From positions 1,877,001-1,941,000 of the forward strand of contig OX044354.1 in the NCBI GenBank assembly GCA_943846615.1: 64,000 nt of DNA, read 5' to 3'. A model generated the notes under the pieces. It had not been told where the DNA came from and searched no databases. It saw only the letters and a program-made list of their open reading frames with translations. This document shows, in pieces, positions 24,555 through 33,544 of the stretch (its first letter is position 1; each line of letters begins with the position of its first letter). The stretch comes from an uncultured Amylibacter sp. Its GTDB lineage: Bacteria > Pseudomonadota > Alphaproteobacteria > Rhodobacterales > Rhodobacteraceae. The position numbers and the translations under genes were made by a program.

Positions 24555-27059
24555 ATGAAAACCCATGTAAAAGCATTGGTCGTCGGTGGTGGCGCGGTTG
24601 GAACAGGCATCGCCTATCACCTTGCGAAATACGGTTGGAACGATGTGATGTTGCTGGAACGCGACGAGTTGACATCAGGCTCCACATGGCACGCCGCTGG
24701 GTTGTTGCCATTGTTCAACATGGGTTACGCAACAACGCACCTGCACGATTATTCGGTAGAGTTTTATAAAGGACTAGAGGCCGAAACAGGCTTAAACGCT
24801 GGCTTCTCCGTGGTTGGTAACCTGCGCATGGCACAAACCAAGGATCGCATGGATGAATACATGCTGTATGGTTCCATCGCTGAAACCTGCGGTATCGAAT
24901 ATCACAAAATGACACCTGCGCAGATCAAGGAGCGTTGGCCCCTGATCAACACAACCGATTTGGAAGGTGCAATTTACCACCCTACAGATGGTTATATTAA
25001 TCCCGCAGATGTAACGATGGCTATGGCCAAGGGTGCACGCCAATTGGGCGTCACGATTGAACGCAAATGGCAGGTTGATGGCTACGAATGGACGGGTTCT
25101 GAATGGCGCGTCACTTGTACCAAAATGATTGAAAAGGGCGGTAATTTGATCGCGTCGGAAGAGCAAGTCATTGTCACCGCCGAACACGTCGTCACCGCAA
25201 CGGGTAACCACGCCCAACGCACGGCAAAATTGCTGGGTATCAAAATCCCCGCGATCCCCGTTGAACACCAATTCATCGTCACCGATACTGATCCAGCCTT
25301 GAAACAATGGCGCGCTGACGGCAATCCGGAACACCCCGTGATCCGCGACGCAGACGCACAATCCTACATGCGCGAAGAACGTGGCGGTTGGATTTTGGGT
25401 GTTTACGAGAAAGACGCGCCCGCCCGTTTCGAATACGGTGTCCCAGACAGCTTCCGTGCCGACCTGTTCCCATTGGAATTGGAACGGATCGAGGAACAAT
25501 ACATGGCCATGATTCACCGCATGCCCTCATCCGAAGAAAGCGGATTGAAAGACGATTTTAACGGCCCGATCTGCTACACCCCAGACGGCAACCCATTGGT
25601 TGGGCCTGCACCGGGCCTTCGCAACATGTGGCTAGCCGAAGGATTCTCTTTCGGCATCACCGCCGCAGGTGGCGTTGGTAATTATATGGCGCAAATGATG
25701 GTGAACGGTGAAGCGGAAATCGACATGGCGTCCCTTGATCCAAAACGCTATGGCTCATGGATGACGACTGAATACGCATCTCGCAAAAACGAAGAATGCT
25801 ACGATCACGTCTACATCCTACACCATCCAGACGAAGAGCGCCCCGCATGTTCTGGCCTGCGCACATCCCCAGCCTATGATCGTCAAAAGGCGGCAGGGGC
25901 TCAATTTGGCAGGGTGAATGGTTGGGATCGTCCAAACTATTTCGGGCCATTGGATGCTGATGAAAACTTCGATCATGACGGGCGATCATTTCGCCGTGGT
26001 ACTTGGTGGCCCTATGCCGTTGAAGAGGCAAAGGCAATCCGCAACGGCGTCGGACTCGTTGACGCAACTGCATTTACAAAACATGTTGTGAAGGGACCGG
26101 GTGCCACCCAATTTCTCGATTGGTTCACCTGTAACAAGCTCCCTAAAATCGGCCGTATTAACCTGACTTATGCCCTGACTGATCACGGTACAACACGCAC
26201 CGAATACACAATCGTGCGCAATGGTGAAAACGACTACTACCTCGTTTCTGCGGGCGCATGGACGGCTTACGATGCTGATTATCTGCGCAAAGCCGCCGAA
26301 GATAAAATGGAAGAATTCGGTTACATCGAAATCCAAGATGTCACATCCCAATGGGGCGTTTTCGCCATCGCTGGCCCAAAAACCCGCGACGTCCTGTCCA
26401 AAATCATCAAAGACGCGGAACCTGAAACTGCCCTATCAAACAAACGCTTCCCATGGTTGTCAGCCCGCCAAATCGAACTGGGTATGTGCCCAGTCAATGC
26501 AATCCGCGTGGCCTATACGGGTGAACTTGGCTGGGAATTGCACCACCCGATTGAAATGCAAAATTATCTCTATGACCTGTTGATGGACGCAGGGGCAGAC
26601 GTGGGTATGAAGCTGGTCGGCGCCCGCGCACAAAACTGGCTGCGCCAAGAGAAGTCATACCGCGCATTCGGCAACGAACTTGGCCGCGATGCCACCCCAG
26701 CAGAGGCCGACCTGCCACGCTTCATCGACATGGACAAGGATTTCTACGGCAAAGATGCCATGATCAAAACCGGTATCCGTTCCAAATGTGTGACCTTGTT
26801 GATCGACGGCCCTGATGACGCGGATCCATGGGGCCGCGAGGCGCTGTATGATGGCGATACAAAGATCGGGCGTTTAACCTCCGGCGGCTACTCTGTCGCA
26901 TTCGAAAAATCCATTGGTATGGGTTACGTCGATCCTACTTTGGCCAACATTGGTCAAAAGCTAATGATCAACATCCTTGGTAATCGTTACCCCTGTGAAA
27001 TCGTGGAAGATAGCCCATACGACCCCACAAACGCGACCATCCGCGCAAACATAGGATGA
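24555..27059 (+). CDS. FAD-dependent dimethylglycine/sarcosine dehydrogenase-like protein with GcvT domain
   Basis: 834 aa. N-terminal DAO-type FAD domain: VVGGGAVGTGIAYHLAKYG (9-27) and GSTWHAAGLLP (42-52), whose His is the covalent FAD ligand in dimethylglycine dehydrogenases. A GcvT/aminomethyltransferase half runs from about residue 440, with FAIAGPKTRDVL and VRVAYTGELGWELH-type motifs. The family demethylates dimethylglycine, sarcosine or related methylamines and passes the one-carbon unit to tetrahydrofolate. Such multi-copy paralogues are common in roseobacters that use betaine-type osmolytes, so the exact substrate cannot be set. Divergent from the M3 peptidase. Confidence 0.9.
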   Translation: MKTHVKALVVGGGAVGTGIAYHLAKYGWNDVMLLERDELTSGSTWHAAGLLPLFNMGYATTHLHDYSVEFYKGLEAETGLNAGFSVVGNLRMAQTKDRMDEYMLYGSIAETCGIEYHKMTPAQIKERWPLINTTDLEGAIYHPTDGYINPADVTMAMAKGARQLGVTIERKWQVDGYEWTGSEWRVTCTKMIEKGGNLIASEEQVIVTAEHVVTATGNHAQRTAKLLGIKIPAIPVEHQFIVTDTDPALKQWRADGNPEHPVIRDADAQSYMREERGGWILGVYEKDAPARFEYGVPDSFRADLFPLELERIEEQYMAMIHRMPSSEESGLKDDFNGPICYTPDGNPLVGPAPGLRNMWLAEGFSFGITAAGGVGNYMAQMMVNGEAEIDMASLDPKRYGSWMTTEYASRKNEECYDHVYILHHPDEERPACSGLRTSPAYDRQKAAGAQFGRVNGWDRPNYFGPLDADENFDHDGRSFRRGTWWPYAVEEAKAIRNGVGLVDATAFTKHVVKGPGATQFLDWFTCNKLPKIGRINLTYALTDHGTTRTEYTIVRNGENDYYLVSAGAWTAYDADYLRKAAEDKMEEFGYIEIQDVTSQWGVFAIAGPKTRDVLSKIIKDAEPETALSNKRFPWLSARQIELGMCPVNAIRVAYTGELGWELHHPIEMQNYLYDLLMDAGADVGMKLVGARAQNWLRQEKSYRAFGNELGRDATPAEADLPRFIDMDKDFYGKDAMIKTGIRSKCVTLLIDGPDDADPWGREALYDGDTKIGRLTSGGYSVAFEKSIGMGYVDPTLANIGQKLMINILGNRYPCEIVEDSPYDPTNATIRANIG

Positions 27060-27064
27060 ACAAT

Positions 27065-27089
27065 ATCCAGCCCCAGACAGGGGCTGGAT
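27065..27089 (+). terminator. Hairpin after the FAD/GcvT gene
   Basis: A perfect 10-bp stem (ATCCAGCCCC / GGGGCTGGAT) with a 5-nt loop starts 6 nt after the stop codon. No good T-run follows, so termination may be incomplete. Confidence 0.5.
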
Positions 27090-27137
27090 GCTGTATTCAT
27101 TCTGGTTTAGCCTGCCCCAAACAACCAGACAGGGCAT

Positions 27138-27848
27138 ATGGTGTTGCGATCAATATTAACGGGCATTTCAAGCGCTATTTGTTCCAGTATCATGGTTGCA
27201 ATTGTATTGCTGTATTTTACGCAACCCAATTTTTATCGCGCCTTTACCCCAACCCTTTTCGGAATTGAAAAAGTCGCGCCACGCGTATTCACAGATCGAC
27301 CGGATCGATTGGCATCTATCCAACGCGCGATCAAAGCGGCGGAAGAAAACGCCGCAGTATTTTTCCCAAACCAAACCGCAAGCCCTTCCTATATAGTGTG
27401 TTTCACCACGAAATGCACAGATGTTTTCGGCCCATTACCACTGGGCCTGACATTGGGGTTTCACCGTATTATCATTGCTCCGAATGGTTTTAACACGCGC
27501 GTTTTCAACCACGAGCGTGTGCACATTGAACTGCATGCGTTGATGGATCTTTCTGACCTACTGGCCCCACGTTATCCCGTTTGGTTCAACGAAGGGCTGG
27601 CAGAATTCTTGTCAGGCTCAAAGTGTTTGAGTGTTTTGCCAACAGCACAATCTATTGCGCGTGTGAAACAGGCTGTAACCATGCGCCAATGGAATGATAT
27701 GGTTTCGGACAAACAATACAGACGCCACTATGGAAGCGCCTGTCGTGCAGTGGAGAAAATTGTTCAGTTCACTGGAGAGAAACGGTTAAGTGAATTGGTG
27801 CATAACGCGAAAAGCAGAACACAGTTCATCGAAAGCTTGCCATTTTAA
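27138..27848 (+). CDS. Membrane-anchored gluzincin-type peptidase (peptidase MA-like)
   Basis: 236 aa. One N-terminal membrane segment (about 7-27, SSAICSSIMVAIVLLYF) is followed by an exported domain. It has HERVH at 125-129 and WFNEGLAEFLSG with Glu152: the HExxH plus downstream Glu layout of MA-clan (gluzincin) zinc peptidases. Two Cys near 88 and 93 (VCFTTKC) could form a disulfide. Substrate unknown. The next gene begins one base after this stop, so it may be co-transcribed with the exporter. Confidence 0.75.
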   Translation: MVLRSILTGISSAICSSIMVAIVLLYFTQPNFYRAFTPTLFGIEKVAPRVFTDRPDRLASIQRAIKAAEENAAVFFPNQTASPSYIVCFTTKCTDVFGPLPLGLTLGFHRIIIAPNGFNTRVFNHERVHIELHALMDLSDLLAPRYPVWFNEGLAEFLSGSKCLSVLPTAQSIARVKQAVTMRQWNDMVSDKQYRRHYGSACRAVEKIVQFTGEKRLSELVHNAKSRTQFIESLPF

Positions 27849-27849
27849 A

Positions 27850-28704
27850 ATGAATTCAAAAACACTCATCCTCGCATTTGTATTGATGTCTCTATCAACC
27901 TTCTCGGTCATTGTGGGCGACACAGGCAGCAAGCTGTTATCCGATGACGGGTTTTCTCAATTGTGGGTCGCGTGGACACGCTTCGCAATCGCGACGGTGA
28001 TTTTGCTCCCTTTTGTTGGATTGCGTGTTTCGGAACTACGTGGATTACTGGATTGGCGCATCATTCTACGCGCGGCATTGATTTGTTGCGCAATCAGTTT
28101 CATCCTGACGGCCATCAAAACCGAACCCATGGCCAACGCCTTTGGTGGCTTTTTTATCAGCCCAATTGTGTCTTACATTCTGTCATGGCTATTTTTACGT
28201 GAAAAAATATCATGGCAGCGTTCGATTCTCTTGGGGGTCAGCTTCTTGGGGGTTTTGATTGTTGTTCGCCCTGGATTTGGCATGACAACGGGAATGATTT
28301 TCGCGGTGCTGTCTGGCGCGTGCCACGGCACGTATTTGATGACAACGCGCTGGCTGATCGGCAGCTATCGCCCACGATTTTTGCTGTACTCACAGCTGGT
28401 TATTGGCGTTGTCCTTTTGTCGCCATTTGCCTTCGTGGATAATCCGGCACTGACCATGAGCCACACTGGGTTCCTGTTGATTTCAGCATTGGGTTCTGCC
28501 GCTGGCAACATGATGTTGGTACTGACCAACAAAGCAATCCCCGCCAGCGTCGTAGCGCCCTTAATATATCTGCAATTGATATCGGCAACGGCGATGGGAT
28601 ATTTCGTATTTTCACAGTGGCCAGACCTGCCAACGTTGATCGGTTTGCTGATTATTATTGGTGCGGGGTTATCATCGTTGTGGTTCGCAGGGCGGGGTCG
28701 TTAG
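27850..28704 (+). CDS. DMT superfamily (EamA) transporter
   Basis: 284 aa from ATG 27850 (MNSKTLILAFVLMSL), chosen because membrane segments start there; the upstream in-frame ATG lies inside the preceding gene. About ten hydrophobic helices in two EamA repeats, with the repeat mark FLREKISWQRSILLGVSFLG near residue 115-135. It probably exports a small metabolite or amino acid; the substrate cannot be read from sequence. Confidence 0.9.
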   Translation: MNSKTLILAFVLMSLSTFSVIVGDTGSKLLSDDGFSQLWVAWTRFAIATVILLPFVGLRVSELRGLLDWRIILRAALICCAISFILTAIKTEPMANAFGGFFISPIVSYILSWLFLREKISWQRSILLGVSFLGVLIVVRPGFGMTTGMIFAVLSGACHGTYLMTTRWLIGSYRPRFLLYSQLVIGVVLLSPFAFVDNPALTMSHTGFLLISALGSAAGNMMLVLTNKAIPASVVAPLIYLQLISATAMGYFVFSQWPDLPTLIGLLIIIGAGLSSLWFAGRGR

Positions 28705-28835
28705 CATTATTGAATGCATTAGGTCACAGATAAATTTTAGAAATCTTTGGCTCGACATGGACTTAAAAGCCTACGTGTCGGAGGAATCAGCAGCTTCGAA
28801 ACGCTAAAGCTGAGAGCGCTTAATAGTATAGATGG

Positions 28836-28864
28836 CTAGAAAAGCGCCTAGAACGCTTTTCTAG
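28836..28864. terminator. Bidirectional hairpin between convergent genes
   Basis: CTAGAAAAGCG (28836-28846) and CGCTTTTCTAG (28854-28864) form a perfect 11-bp stem with a 7-nt loop, in the gap between the exporter (+) and a small secreted-protein gene (-). The T-runs are inside the stem, as in some bidirectional terminators. Confidence 0.5.
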
Positions 28865-28876
28865 AGCTGTAAAAAC

Positions 28877-29095
28877 CTATGCTGGTGGGCTAGGTACCGC
28901 AGGTGAATCATCAGATGACGAAATCAGTGCTCCAACAGCCAAAAGCAGTAACAGCGGAACAATAATTCCTGTACTGCTCGAGGATTGTTCTACCTCTGGT
29001 ACGGCTTCTGCAATAACGGGCTCTGTTAGAGTGCCAGCTTGTGCGGTTGCCGTCACAGCGATTGCAGCCGCTGCGATAGGTGCTAAATACTTCAT
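28877..29095 (-). CDS. Small exported membrane protein of unknown function
   Basis: 72 aa with a strong AAAAGGAG site 8 nt upstream of the start. A signal peptide (MKYLAPIAAAAIAVTATAQA) would be cut near residue 20. Then a short acidic/Ser stretch, a second hydrophobic segment (TGIIVPLLLLLAVGALI, about 42-58) and the Pro/Ser tail DDSPAVPSPPA. Proteins of this shape are common in Rhodobacteraceae; I know no function. Confidence 0.75.
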   Translation of the reverse strand: MKYLAPIAAAAIAVTATAQAGTLTEPVIAEAVPEVEQSSSSTGIIVPLLLLLAVGALISSSDDSPAVPSPPA

Positions 29096-29156
29096 GTTGA
29101 TCTCCTTTTCATTCGTCGAATGTTACAGTTTGACTTCAGTAAATCAATATTTTTAT

Positions 29157-29795
29157 TTAGTATTGCTTTGTTTCACCTTCTTCATTTGGGAATTCTCGGT
29201 GCACCATATATGTGAGTTGGCGCCACCAAAAGGTTATTGCCCACTTCTCGCCATCCACAACGGGGCGCCCCGCATGTGTCGATTGCGGGTGCGGTTCTGC
29301 GGTGCCAGGAAATGTGTTCCCAAAGATAAGGACGCGCCCTAATTTTGGCTTGATACTGATTTTAAGGGCGGGAAATTCGGTTTCCCCCCCATTCTCAACA
29401 TCGTTCAAATAGCAAATAGTTGTGAACAGTCTCTGACCACCATGACTCAACTTTCTTAATTCAGAAACGGAGCGCCCAAAGCCATCACAATGGGGTTTAA
29501 ATTCTTGCTCTGCAGAATAATGAAGTAGTTTTGCTGTTTCAGTGTTCTCTGGCGGAAGCCTTACAAAATTTGAAATTTTCTGCGCCAAATCCGTTAGTTT
29601 TGGATTTGCCCATTGATCCAAAGCGGCATCATAATTTGTTCTATTGTCTGAAAAATTGCTGCCTTCGCTATCACGGTTAACCACGGCTGCTCTTTCCAAA
29701 CGATCTTTCCCCATTGCAATGGCTTGATCTGCAAGGGTTTGATCAAATACATCGTCAACAATTGCTACAAGTGGATTCAGGCAGAGTATTTTCAT
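29157..29795 (-). CDS. 2-oxoglutarate/Fe(II) oxygenase, prolyl 4-hydroxylase type
   Basis: 212 aa. The iron ligands are H102-x-D104 (KPHCDGFGRS) and H174 (STHAGRPV), and K184 (GEKWAITFWWR) binds the 2-oxoglutarate carboxylate, spaced as in P4H-alpha catalytic domains. It also has CYLNDVENGGETEFP, a hallmark of this group. It would hydroxylate prolyl residues or related side chains; the substrate protein is unknown. No signal peptide. It ends about 60 nt from the small exported protein's start, in the same direction. Confidence 0.88.
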   Translation of the reverse strand: MKILCLNPLVAIVDDVFDQTLADQAIAMGKDRLERAAVVNRDSEGSNFSDNRTNYDAALDQWANPKLTDLAQKISNFVRLPPENTETAKLLHYSAEQEFKPHCDGFGRSVSELRKLSHGGQRLFTTICYLNDVENGGETEFPALKISIKPKLGRVLIFGNTFPGTAEPHPQSTHAGRPVVDGEKWAITFWWRQLTYMVHREFPNEEGETKQY

Positions 29796-29851
29796 TTAGA
29801 GGCATCACTTCAGTAATTCGTGTTTAGGATGCTCTCTAAAAACCGTTCCCG

Positions 29852-31054
29852 TCAAGATTTAGTTTTGCTGCTCAGTCGCATATGGGCCATGATTTGTCCG
29901 TGATCAGACGCCAATTTATTATACGGCGCCTCTGGATGTGATCCATCGGTCAGGTGATCATTAAACACGCTGAAATATTCCATCTCGCCAATCGTATGCG
30001 GTGTGTTGGGGATGAAATGGCGCGACATTAAAATCTGATCAATACTTTCGTACACCCCACCAAAGGCAGATGTATAAACCATGTCGCGCATTGATTTCTG
30101 CACGAATAATTTTTCCGCCGAAACCATCGCGCGGCTTTCAATCGCCTCGCGGATTTGTAGGTTCTCTTCATTGCTGTAACGATCATTGCGTTGTTCTGCA
30201 TCATGGCGCAGCATCCACGCGTAATTTTTAAACGGCTTCTCGCCTGCAATAATTTCCGAACTGACCGCATGTTCACCGTCATTATAATCGCCCAAAACCA
30301 TCACAGGGTTACCCGCGTCCAGTTCAGCCACAATCAATTTGCGCAACACCATTGCTTCGGCCATGCGGCGCACGGTGGCGCGCAATGATCCCATCGCACG
30401 ACCCACAGGATCGTAATTGGTTAAATCTGCCTCTGGCGAAAACGGCGCCCCCTTGGGCGTCAGGTATTCACCCAGCTTTGATTTCATATGCGTATTGAAC
30501 ACCGTGACCACCTTGTCACCAACGGGAATGCGTGCCTTAATAATCGGGCGCGATGTACGTGTCAGGGTAAAATCACCCGCATCTCCGCCACCCAATTCGG
30601 GGAACTTAATCGTCAACGGTTCATCTAAAACTTGGATAATCTCTGGCGTCCCGACAAATCCAAACCGCGAAATAATCGCCAAACCGGGGCGGCGATGGCC
30701 CGGTTCGCCATCGTGAATATTAGGCGCAAAAAACATGTGCTTCTTGTCGTACAAATCAAAACCAAGTTTTTTGAAAATCGCACGCTTTCGGTATCGTTTA
30801 TCCTTGCTTGGAATCACATCCGCATTACTGGCGGCACCACGTTTGTTTGTTTCATCGATCACATCATTCAGGCTCTGAGCGCTGAAAATTTCCTGAAAAC
30901 ACACGATGTCGGAATTCAGGCTCAACAATTGTTCAGCCAACCAATCCTCTTTCCATGCGTACTCTTCCTCGGTGTAGGTCTGAAACTGATAATACTCGCT
31001 CTCGGCTTCGATCAAGTTCTTTACGTTGAAACTGCTTATGGTGAATTCGGTCAT
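29852..31054 (-). CDS. Endonuclease/exonuclease/phosphatase family protein
   Basis: 400 aa. Family motifs run from the N-terminus: SSFNVKNL (metal Asn), DIVCFQEIF (Glu), NTHMKSKL, VMVLGDYNDGEH (GD-N) and SDHGQIMAHM (catalytic SDH) near the end. No signal peptide is seen, so it is probably cytoplasmic; nucleic acid or phosphoester substrate unknown. The start overlaps the dehydratase stop (ATGA), tying it to the HAD-dehydratase operon. Confidence 0.88.
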   Translation of the reverse strand: MTEFTISSFNVKNLIEAESEYYQFQTYTEEEYAWKEDWLAEQLLSLNSDIVCFQEIFSAQSLNDVIDETNKRGAASNADVIPSKDKRYRKRAIFKKLGFDLYDKKHMFFAPNIHDGEPGHRRPGLAIISRFGFVGTPEIIQVLDEPLTIKFPELGGGDAGDFTLTRTSRPIIKARIPVGDKVVTVFNTHMKSKLGEYLTPKGAPFSPEADLTNYDPVGRAMGSLRATVRRMAEAMVLRKLIVAELDAGNPVMVLGDYNDGEHAVSSEIIAGEKPFKNYAWMLRHDAEQRNDRYSNEENLQIREAIESRAMVSAEKLFVQKSMRDMVYTSAFGGVYESIDQILMSRHFIPNTPHTIGEMEYFSVFNDHLTDGSHPEAPYNKLASDHGQIMAHMRLSSKTKS

Positions 31055-32034
31055 GATGTGGCTCCGTATTGGGTCAATGCTGTATTAAAGACCTGTGCGT
31101 CCACATTACCACCCGTAGCAACCGCAATAATGTCATCCGTGTTCAATTCGTCGCCATGAAACAACGCCGCCGCTAACGAAACCGCACCGCCTGGCTCAAT
31201 CACAACCCGCAACCGTTCAAACGCCAAAATCATGGCACGCAACGCCTCTTCTTCGGTAACCATAATGCCCGCCCCCGCCAAACGTTGTAAAATCGGAAAG
31301 GTTTTTTCGCCGGGGCATAACGTCAGGATCGCATCACAAACCGAACCGCTGGTCTGTGCATTCTTCTCAATTTGCCCGCTGGCAAGGGATCGCTTAATGT
31401 CATCAAACCGCTCTGGTTCGACCGTATGAACCTTCATCGCGGGCGCAATTTTTTCACAGGCCAATGCAATCCCCGCCGCCAATCCACCACCACCCGACGG
31501 CACCAGAATCTGTGCCGCATCAATACCATGTTCGATCGCTTGTTCTGCAATCTCAATCCCATTGGTACCCTGCCCAGAAATTACATCATCATTGTCATAG
31601 GGGCTGATAAAAACCCGCGCCCCATCGGGGTTTTCGCGTTGCTCGACTTCATTACGATCTTCAGTGGCGCGGTCATACATAACCACCTCTGCGCCTAACG
31701 CGCGTGTGTTCTCAATCTTAACGCTTGGCGCATCACTGGGCATAATAATTACACAAGACACCCCATGTTTATGCGCCGCATTCGCCACTCCCTGTGCATG
31801 GTTCCCAGACGAAAAGGTGATCACCCCACGTGCACGTTCCTCCTCACTCATCTTGGATAACGCTGCCCAACCCCCGCGAAATTTAAAGGAACCTGTGTGT
31901 TGCAAACACTCGGCCTTCACCCAGACCCTGCGCCCCGCAATCTCATCAAGGAACGGCGAGGACAATAAAGGCGTACGCCGCGCATGCGGTTTGATCCGTT
32001 CATAGGCTGCCGCAATCATTTCAAACGAACTCAT
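31051..32034 (-). CDS. PLP-dependent threonine/serine (or hydroxyaspartate) dehydratase
   Basis: 327 aa from ATG 32034 (MSSFEMIAAAYERIKPHARR), which overlaps the previous stop; longer starts lie inside that gene. The PLP Lys is in TGSFKFRGG and the phosphate-binding Gly loop in PSGGGGLAAGIAL. The fold type II enzyme lacks the C-terminal ACT domain of biosynthetic IlvA, so it resembles catabolic threonine dehydratase, serine racemase or threo-3-hydroxyaspartate ammonia-lyase. Flanked by ATGA overlaps on both sides. Confidence 0.9.
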   Translation of the reverse strand: MSSFEMIAAAYERIKPHARRTPLLSSPFLDEIAGRRVWVKAECLQHTGSFKFRGGWAALSKMSEEERARGVITFSSGNHAQGVANAAHKHGVSCVIIMPSDAPSVKIENTRALGAEVVMYDRATEDRNEVEQRENPDGARVFISPYDNDDVISGQGTNGIEIAEQAIEHGIDAAQILVPSGGGGLAAGIALACEKIAPAMKVHTVEPERFDDIKRSLASGQIEKNAQTSGSVCDAILTLCPGEKTFPILQRLAGAGIMVTEEEALRAMILAFERLRVVIEPGGAVSLAAALFHGDELNTDDIIAVATGGNVDAQVFNTALTQYGATS

Positions 32035-32711
32035 TTTAAACCTTCCAACAGGGCAGGGATGCCTGTCAAATCCGACGCCACCCAACGTGGCCCATTATCC
32101 AACCGATCGATGGGTTCGCCCGCACGGTTCACCCATAGCGTATTAAACCCAAACGCGGATGACCCTGCCACATCCCAGCCATTTGACGACACAAACAAAA
32201 CCTGATCCGCGTTGCATTGAAACCGATCCAGCACCATTTGGTAAACCGCCATATCGGGCTTATAAACCTTGATATCCTCTACACTGATAACCGCATCCAA
32301 AACATCACTCAACGCGGCGGATGACACAGCCCCATCCAACATATCAGGCGACCCATTCGATAATATCCCCGTATTATACCCCGCCGATTTCAACGACGAT
32401 AACATCGCGGGCACCTCGCCGTACGCCGCCAATTCCCAATACAGTGCCAATAACGCATCGCGCAAATCACCATCATCCAGACCGCTTTCTTCCAGCGCGA
32501 AATCCAAACCATCCTGCGTGACCGCCCAAAAATCCTTGTGCTGATTGGTGATGCGGCGCAACCACGTATATTGCAGCTGCTTCAACCGCCACGTTGTCGC
32601 TACACGTTGCCAGTGGGGCGCGAAATCGGGGCGGGTATCGCCCAGCGCACGCGCGGCGGATGCCACATCGAATAACGTGCCATAGGCGTCAAAAATACAG
32701 GTGGTTATCAT
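32031..32711 (-). CDS. Haloacid dehalogenase type II
   Basis: 226 aa from ATG 32711 (MITTCIFDAYGTLFDVASAAR) with AAAGGAG 6 nt upstream. HAD motif I is FDAYGTLFD with the nucleophile Asp, motif II SNGSPDML, then Lys in KVYKPDMAVYQ and motif IV VSSNGWDVAGSSAFG, the set typical of L-2-haloacid dehalogenases. First gene of a coupled three-gene operon. Confidence 0.92.
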   Translation of the reverse strand: MITTCIFDAYGTLFDVASAARALGDTRPDFAPHWQRVATTWRLKQLQYTWLRRITNQHKDFWAVTQDGLDFALEESGLDDGDLRDALLALYWELAAYGEVPAMLSSLKSAGYNTGILSNGSPDMLDGAVSSAALSDVLDAVISVEDIKVYKPDMAVYQMVLDRFQCNADQVLFVSSNGWDVAGSSAFGFNTLWVNRAGEPIDRLDNGPRWVASDLTGIPALLEGLK

Positions 32712-32760
32712 GGGAAACTCCTTTTGATCAGCTTTGAACAAAAGGCACCCCGCGTCAATC

Positions 32761-33537
32761 CTACAGGTAGTGCACCATCAACGGAAACCCTGACCAAAGC
32801 AATGTCACCATGCATAAAATATACGCGGCTAATAACATCAAACCCATACGTTTACCTGGCTTTCGCACAATCACATAATCGCTGGGGTTCATGACCGATG
32901 GAAATGACATCAACGTCAAAATAATGATGAAATAACTTTGCAGATATACGCCAAACAACAACGCCAACCCCATCATCCCAATGCCGAACGGTTTCGCCGC
33001 CTTCGGCCAGAATATTTCAAACAAAATACGGCTGATCTTGCCGCCATCCAGCGGGCCAATCGGTAACAGATTGAAAAAATTAATCGCCCCAGAATAAATA
33101 CCAAAGCTCCATAAAAACTGTCGCACCATTTCAGGCAATTCATAATTCCCATAAACCAAATGCAACGCCAATGCCGTGGGCGCGATACATATCGCAGGGC
33201 CCATGATGGAAATGTAAAATTGTTGCAACGGCCCATCGGGTGCCTTGGATGAACTGGCAACGCCACCCATCAACGGGATCAGACGAAACGTAGCATCATC
33301 ATGCCCACACACCCGAAACGCGGCCACATGGCCAAATTCGTGAATGGCAATGATCGCAACCAATGCCAAACCTGTCATTGGGCCGAAAAACCAAACGGCA
33401 GCGGCAATCGAAATCGCCGCCATCAATATGGATTCCATTGAAAACGAGATTCTAAACCGACGGTTCGGCGCAACCCAACCACCCTTTAGGATCAGATAGG
33501 TCAGGACGAAAAGCCCACAGGTTAAAATAAGGGTCAT
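32761..33537 (-). CDS. M50 family site-2 protease-like membrane protein
   Basis: 258 aa polytopic membrane protein. HEFGH at 66-70 supplies zinc ligands, and NLLPIGPLDGGK (156-167) with D164 is the second conserved site of rhomboid-unrelated S2P/M50 proteases. The Gly-Gly-Val loop before TM3 (LMGGVASSS) fits also. No PDZ domain, unlike RseP. Substrate unknown. It starts 7 nt after fabI ends, so it may be read as the last gene of the fab operon. Confidence 0.88.
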   Translation of the reverse strand: MTLILTCGLFVLTYLILKGGWVAPNRRFRISFSMESILMAAISIAAAVWFFGPMTGLALVAIIAIHEFGHVAAFRVCGHDDATFRLIPLMGGVASSSKAPDGPLQQFYISIMGPAICIAPTALALHLVYGNYELPEMVRQFLWSFGIYSGAINFFNLLPIGPLDGGKISRILFEIFWPKAAKPFGIGMMGLALLFGVYLQSYFIIILTLMSFPSVMNPSDYVIVRKPGKRMGLMLLAAYILCMVTLLWSGFPLMVHYL

Positions 33538-33544
33538 TTAAAGT

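Noticed and set aside
24792-25517. 241-codon minus-strand open frame
   Set aside because: Antisense to the FAD domain of the dehydrogenase gene, no ribosome site or recognisable protein.
27056-27268. 70-codon frame overlapping the FAD/GcvT gene end
   Set aside because: It crosses a perfect terminator-like hairpin and overlaps the well-supported membrane peptidase gene.
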